Both the position numbers and the translations under genes were made by a program. This document shows positions 6,722 to 8,833 of a DNA stretch of 8,833 nucleotides, one piece after another (the first letter of the stretch is position 1; each line of letters starts with the position of its first letter). The notes under the pieces are model-generated. The model did not search any database and was not told the origin of the DNA. It saw only the letters and a program-made list of their open reading frames with translations. Source of the DNA: Clostridia bacterium (GTDB lineage: Bacteria; Bacillota; Clostridia; Oscillospirales; UBA644); contig JAFPBP010000133.1 in NCBI GenBank assembly GCA_017424085.1, positions 1 to 8,833 of the forward strand, given 5' to 3'.

Positions 6722-7759
6722 ATGGAACGGAAGTATGCGGATTATGCCGTGGAGAAAACGGTGGAGCTTTTGGGCATCGACAGCCCTACGGGGTATACCA
6801 AGGCGGCGGCAGAGGCGGTGAAGGATTGGTTTTGTGCGCTGGGGTACGATGCGCGGCTGACCGAAAAGGGCGGTTGCTTCGTGGATCTGGGCGGGGAGGA
6901 CGTCAACGACGGACTTCTCCTGCAGGCGCACGTTGATACGCTGGGCGCCATGGTCTGCGAGATCAAGGGCAACGGTCGGCTGCGGGTCACCAACCTGGGC
7001 GGCATGCGGGCGGAAAACGGGGAGACCGAGAACGTTCGGGTCCATTGCCGCAACGGCGCCGTTTGCGAGGGAACGCTGCAGCTTTGTAATCCCTCGGTCC
7101 ACGTAAACGGAAGCTACGGCGATACCAAGCGCTCCTTCGACACCACCGAGGTGGTCCTGGATGAGGATATTGATTCCGCCGAGGATGCCCGCGCCTTCGG
7201 CATGGAGGTGGGGGACATCGTCTGCTTCGATCCCCGCACCCGCGTCACCCCCTCGGGCTACATCAAGAGCCGCTTTTTGGACGACAAGCTTTCGGTGGGC
7301 ATTCTTCTTGCCTTTGCCCGTTGGCTGAAGGAGGAAAAGATCACGCCCAAGCGGCGAATTTACGTTCATATCACCGTTTATGAAGAGGTGGGCCACGGGG
7401 GCTCCGCCTCGGTTCCCGCAGGGGTGACCGAATCGATCAGCGTGGATATGGGATGCGTGGGGGACGGCTTGTCCTGCACCGAAAAGAAGGTCTCCATCTG
7501 CGCCAAGGATTCGGGGGGACCCTATCATTACGACGTGGTGGGCAAGCTCATCGAAGCCGCCAAAGCCACGGGCGCCGATTACGCCGTGGACGTCTATCCC
7601 TTCTACGGCTCCGACGTGGAAACCACCCTGCGTGCGGGCAACGATCTGCGCCATGGGCTCATCGGGGCGGGTGTCTTCGCCAGCCACGGCTACGAGCGGA
7701 GCCACGTGGACGGAGTGTTTAACACGCTGAAGGTGCTGGAAGGCTATCTGGCGCTGTAA
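6722..7759 (+). CDS. M42 family metallopeptidase (aminopeptidase)
   Basis: The protein has 345 residues, normal for M42 enzymes, which are cytosolic dimetal aminopeptidases that often assemble into tetrahedral dodecamers and trim short peptides. All metal and catalytic positions expected from the family are visible: H70 (with D72) in QAHVDTLG, the bridging D187 in SRFLDDKL, the catalytic base and ligand E221/E222 in YEEVG, D242 in SVDMG, and H328 in YERSHVDG near the C-terminus. The insertion between about 88 and 170 is the usual beta-barrel dimerisation/PDZ-like region. There is no signal peptide. AGGGAG lies 6 nt before the ATG. Members are sometimes labelled CelM/endoglucanase; the motifs support a peptidase, and substrate preference (Glu/Asp, Lys or Leu) cannot be told. 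It is co-transcribed with the next gene, 13 bp downstream. Confidence 0.94.
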   Translation: MERKYADYAVEKTVELLGIDSPTGYTKAAAEAVKDWFCALGYDARLTEKGGCFVDLGGEDVNDGLLLQAHVDTLGAMVCEIKGNGRLRVTNLGGMRAENGETENVRVHCRNGAVCEGTLQLCNPSVHVNGSYGDTKRSFDTTEVVLDEDIDSAEDARAFGMEVGDIVCFDPRTRVTPSGYIKSRFLDDKLSVGILLAFARWLKEEKITPKRRIYVHITVYEEVGHGGSASVPAGVTESISVDMGCVGDGLSCTEKKVSICAKDSGGPYHYDVVGKLIEAAKATGADYAVDVYPFYGSDVETTLRAGNDLRHGLIGAGVFASHGYERSHVDGVFNTLKVLEGYLAL

Positions 7760-7772
7760 AAAGGAGTTTTTT

Positions 7773-8495
7773 ATGGATTGGTTGTACTTTGCCATCCCCG
7801 TAGCCCTGGTGGCGTTGGTCGCCCTGCAGCTGCTGAAAAAGCCCGCCACGGAGGGGGAGGCCGAGCCCGAATTCCTTCCCGAGCTCACCACCCATACGCT
7901 GATCAAGGATGGGGATCGGGAGATCCTGAGAATCGAAGGGCGCACCTACGTCCCCTACGAGGGTGAGACGGAGGACGGGTGTCAATATTGGGATTGGCAC
8001 GGGCGCATGGGCGATTCTTGGGGCTATCTCATGCGGGAAAAGGAGGTTTTTCCCGTGGGAGAGCTGCATTGCCTGCGGGACGGACGGGGGGATATTTTAC
8101 TGGCGCATCTGCCCGCCGACGGTTGGCCTGTGGACGATATGTGCCTCTACCTTGCCGAGGGCGTTTCCCTGCCTCCTCTGACCCCCGAATCCTTCGCCTA
8201 CGGAGAGATCTACCGCGCCGAGGGGGAATTCCCCGACGAACGGCTCTTGACGGTGGGATCCATTCGTGAGCCCGCCGAGCTTCAGCTGCTGGCGGACGCA
8301 TGGTTGAACGGGGAGACTGCAATTTACGCCGAAGGGGAGCACGAAACCTACCGCATTCGCCTGTATTCCGCCATCGAGCCGGGGTTGTACGTAACCTTCG
8401 CCGTTTTCCGCGATCCTCAAACGGGCATCGCCTTTCTGGAGGGCTACCGCTTCCGCGGCACCGTCCCCCTCCCCACGGGCTTGCTGGGGCTTTAA
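7773..8495 (+). CDS. Membrane-anchored protein of unknown function
   Basis: The protein has 240 residues, with AAGGAG 6 nt before ATG 7773. It begins with one hydrophobic segment (about residues 3-21, no cleavage site and no lipobox) followed by KKP and an acidic linker (about 25-38). The remainder is a soluble domain rich in Trp, Tyr and acidic residues, including EGRTYVPYEG (55-64) and a YWDWHGRMGDSWGY stretch (72-85). I do not recognise the family. The positive charges after the membrane segment would favour an N-out, cytoplasmic C-terminal topology, which would place the domain on the same side as the M42 enzyme; this is an inference from charge only. The 13-bp gap to the M42 gene and the shared terminator indicate an operon. 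Codon usage looks like that of its GC-rich neighbours. Confidence 0.82.
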   Translation: MDWLYFAIPVALVALVALQLLKKPATEGEAEPEFLPELTTHTLIKDGDREILRIEGRTYVPYEGETEDGCQYWDWHGRMGDSWGYLMREKEVFPVGELHCLRDGRGDILLAHLPADGWPVDDMCLYLAEGVSLPPLTPESFAYGEIYRAEGEFPDERLLTVGSIREPAELQLLADAWLNGETAIYAEGEHETYRIRLYSAIEPGLYVTFAVFRDPQTGIAFLEGYRFRGTVPLPTGLLGL

Positions 8496-8506
8496 TCGAA
8501 TCAAAC

Positions 8507-8544
8507 AAAAAGACGCCGTCCTCTTGCGAGGACGGCGCCTTTTT
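8507..8544 (+). terminator. Rho-independent terminator of the M42 operon
   Basis: CGCCGTCCTC (8514-8523) pairs with GAGGACGGCG (8528-8537) over a TTGC loop. After one A-C mismatch the stem continues with G-C and an A5/T5 pairing (8507-8511 with 8540-8544). The T-run forms the release tract, and the A-run on the other side makes it potentially bidirectional. It starts 11 bp after the stop of the 240-residue gene. Confidence 0.95.
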
Positions 8545-8589
8545 GTTGTTTTCCCTTCAAAAGAATCTTTTTGTCCCGTACAATCCCTC

Positions 8590-8771
8590 AGTCTCGCCTG
8601 TGGCGAGCCAGCTCCCTTTACACAAGGGAGCCTTGATTTTGTGCGCCAACGCTTCCCTTTTGCGTCGTTCGAGATCTTTCTCTCGAATGGAAAAGAAAAG
8701 AATGAGTGCGGCACGAGGGTCAGCCTCCCTTGTGTAAAGGGAGGGGGACCGCGAAGCGGTTAAGTGAGACT
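8590..8771. repeat. MITE/REP-like inverted-repeat element
   Basis: The ends are AGTCTC (8590-8595) and GAGACT (8766-8771). Inside each end lies the same 19-nt block in opposite orientation: CTCCCTTTACACAAGGGAG at 8612-8630 and its reverse complement at 8725-8743. Each block is itself a small hairpin (CTCCCTT/AAGGGAG). Further hairpins are CTCGCC-TGT-GGCGAG (8593-8607), ACCGC-GAA-GCGGT (8748-8760), and TTCGAGA/TCTCGAA in the centre (8668-8687). The whole can fold into one long imperfect hairpin. No convincing coding sequence or target-site duplication is seen. From memory, similar CTCCCTT...AAGGGAG palindromes recur between genes in many Oscillospirales genomes. Short ORFs crossing it are artefacts. 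Confidence 0.78.
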
Positions 8772-8833
8772 CTAAAAATTCAAGCCGAAGGCGCAGGATT
8801 TTTAGCTAAGTCGAACTTATGCAGTAGCGAAGC
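8772..8833. repeat. Second palindromic segment, truncated by the window edge
   Basis: CTAAAAAT (8772-8779) and ATTTTTAG (8798-8805) pair, enclosing a GCC-GAA-GGC hairpin (8784-8792). Downstream, AAGT-CGA-ACTT (8808-8818) can also fold. It abuts the preceding element directly and may be part of a longer composite repeat. No gene is visible here. The gene-free stretch from 8496 to the end therefore holds only a terminator and these repeats. Confidence 0.5.

Noticed and set aside
6722..7759. Endoglucanase (CelM-like) label for the M42 gene
   Set aside because: The metal ligands and the EE catalytic pair are those of M42 peptidases. No glycoside hydrolase motif is visible.
6539..7945. Minus-strand open frame of 468 codons opposite the M42 gene
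   Set aside because: It crosses two real genes, a terminator-promoter region and an operon junction on the other strand. The plus-strand M42 protein has all its catalytic residues, so this is a shadow.
8524..8763. Short plus-strand frames across the 3' tail, including one ending in a SLPCVKGGG-type peptide
   Set aside because: They run through the terminator and the inverted repeats. Such peptides are translations of the palindromic repeat, and no ribosome binding site or domain supports them.
8590..8833. CRISPR array
   Set aside because: The repeated blocks are inverted, only two, and not regularly spaced as direct repeats. No cas gene is present.

Overview
The window looks like a chromosomal segment of a spore-forming member of the class Clostridia, probably an Oscillospirales/Ruminococcaceae-type gut lineage. 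Three things point there: a dipicolinate synthase gene pair (spore core chemistry), Gram-positive signals (consensus sigma-A promoters, AAGGAGG-type ribosome binding sites, a Gram-positive signal peptide and lipobox), and an intergenic palindromic repeat of a type I associate with such genomes. Most of the window is fairly GC-rich (about 55-65% in the lines I counted), but the middle is a strong mosaic. The taxonomic placement is an inference; no rRNA or other marker gene is present.

Layout. (1) 1-624: the 3' part of a phosphodiester glycosidase (NAGPA/DUF2233) gene, followed by a hairpin shared with the convergent operon. (2) 669-2085, minus strand: dpaA-dpaB (spoVFA-spoVFB), overlapping by about 11 bp if dpaB uses the TTG start preferred here. 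A possible sigma-K-type promoter lies upstream. (3) 2294-6608, plus strand: a two-gene operon driven by a near-perfect extended -10 sigma-A promoter. It encodes a 1123-residue secreted multidomain protein (WapA/DNRLRE-like scaffold, two ricin-type beta-trefoils, a Big-like domain and a C-terminal papain/C39-like cysteine peptidase) and then a translationally close lipoprotein, and ends in a strong terminator. (4) 6722-8495, plus strand: a second operon with its own promoter, encoding an M42-family metallopeptidase and a small membrane-anchored protein of unknown function, ending in a terminator. (5) 8546-8833: a gene-free tail holding a roughly 182-bp inverted-repeat (MITE/REP-like) element and the start of another palindromic segment that runs off the window.

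The most interesting part is the 2294-6608 operon. The N-terminal half of the big protein resembles the scaffold of WapA/Rhs-type secreted proteins. Where such proteins usually carry YD repeats and a toxin tip, this one has an AT-rich block of lectin-like modules ending in a cysteine peptidase with visible Gln, Cys and His catalytic positions. GC content falls from about 65-70% to about 40% right where the scaffold ends, as expected if the C-terminal block was joined to the scaffold by recombination. The lipoprotein immediately downstream could be an inhibitor, immunity or anchoring partner; this last step is hypothesis only.

The dipicolinate pair would act in the mother cell late in sporulation. 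The glycosidase and the M42 operon are ordinary neighbours with no obvious link to the secreted peptidase.
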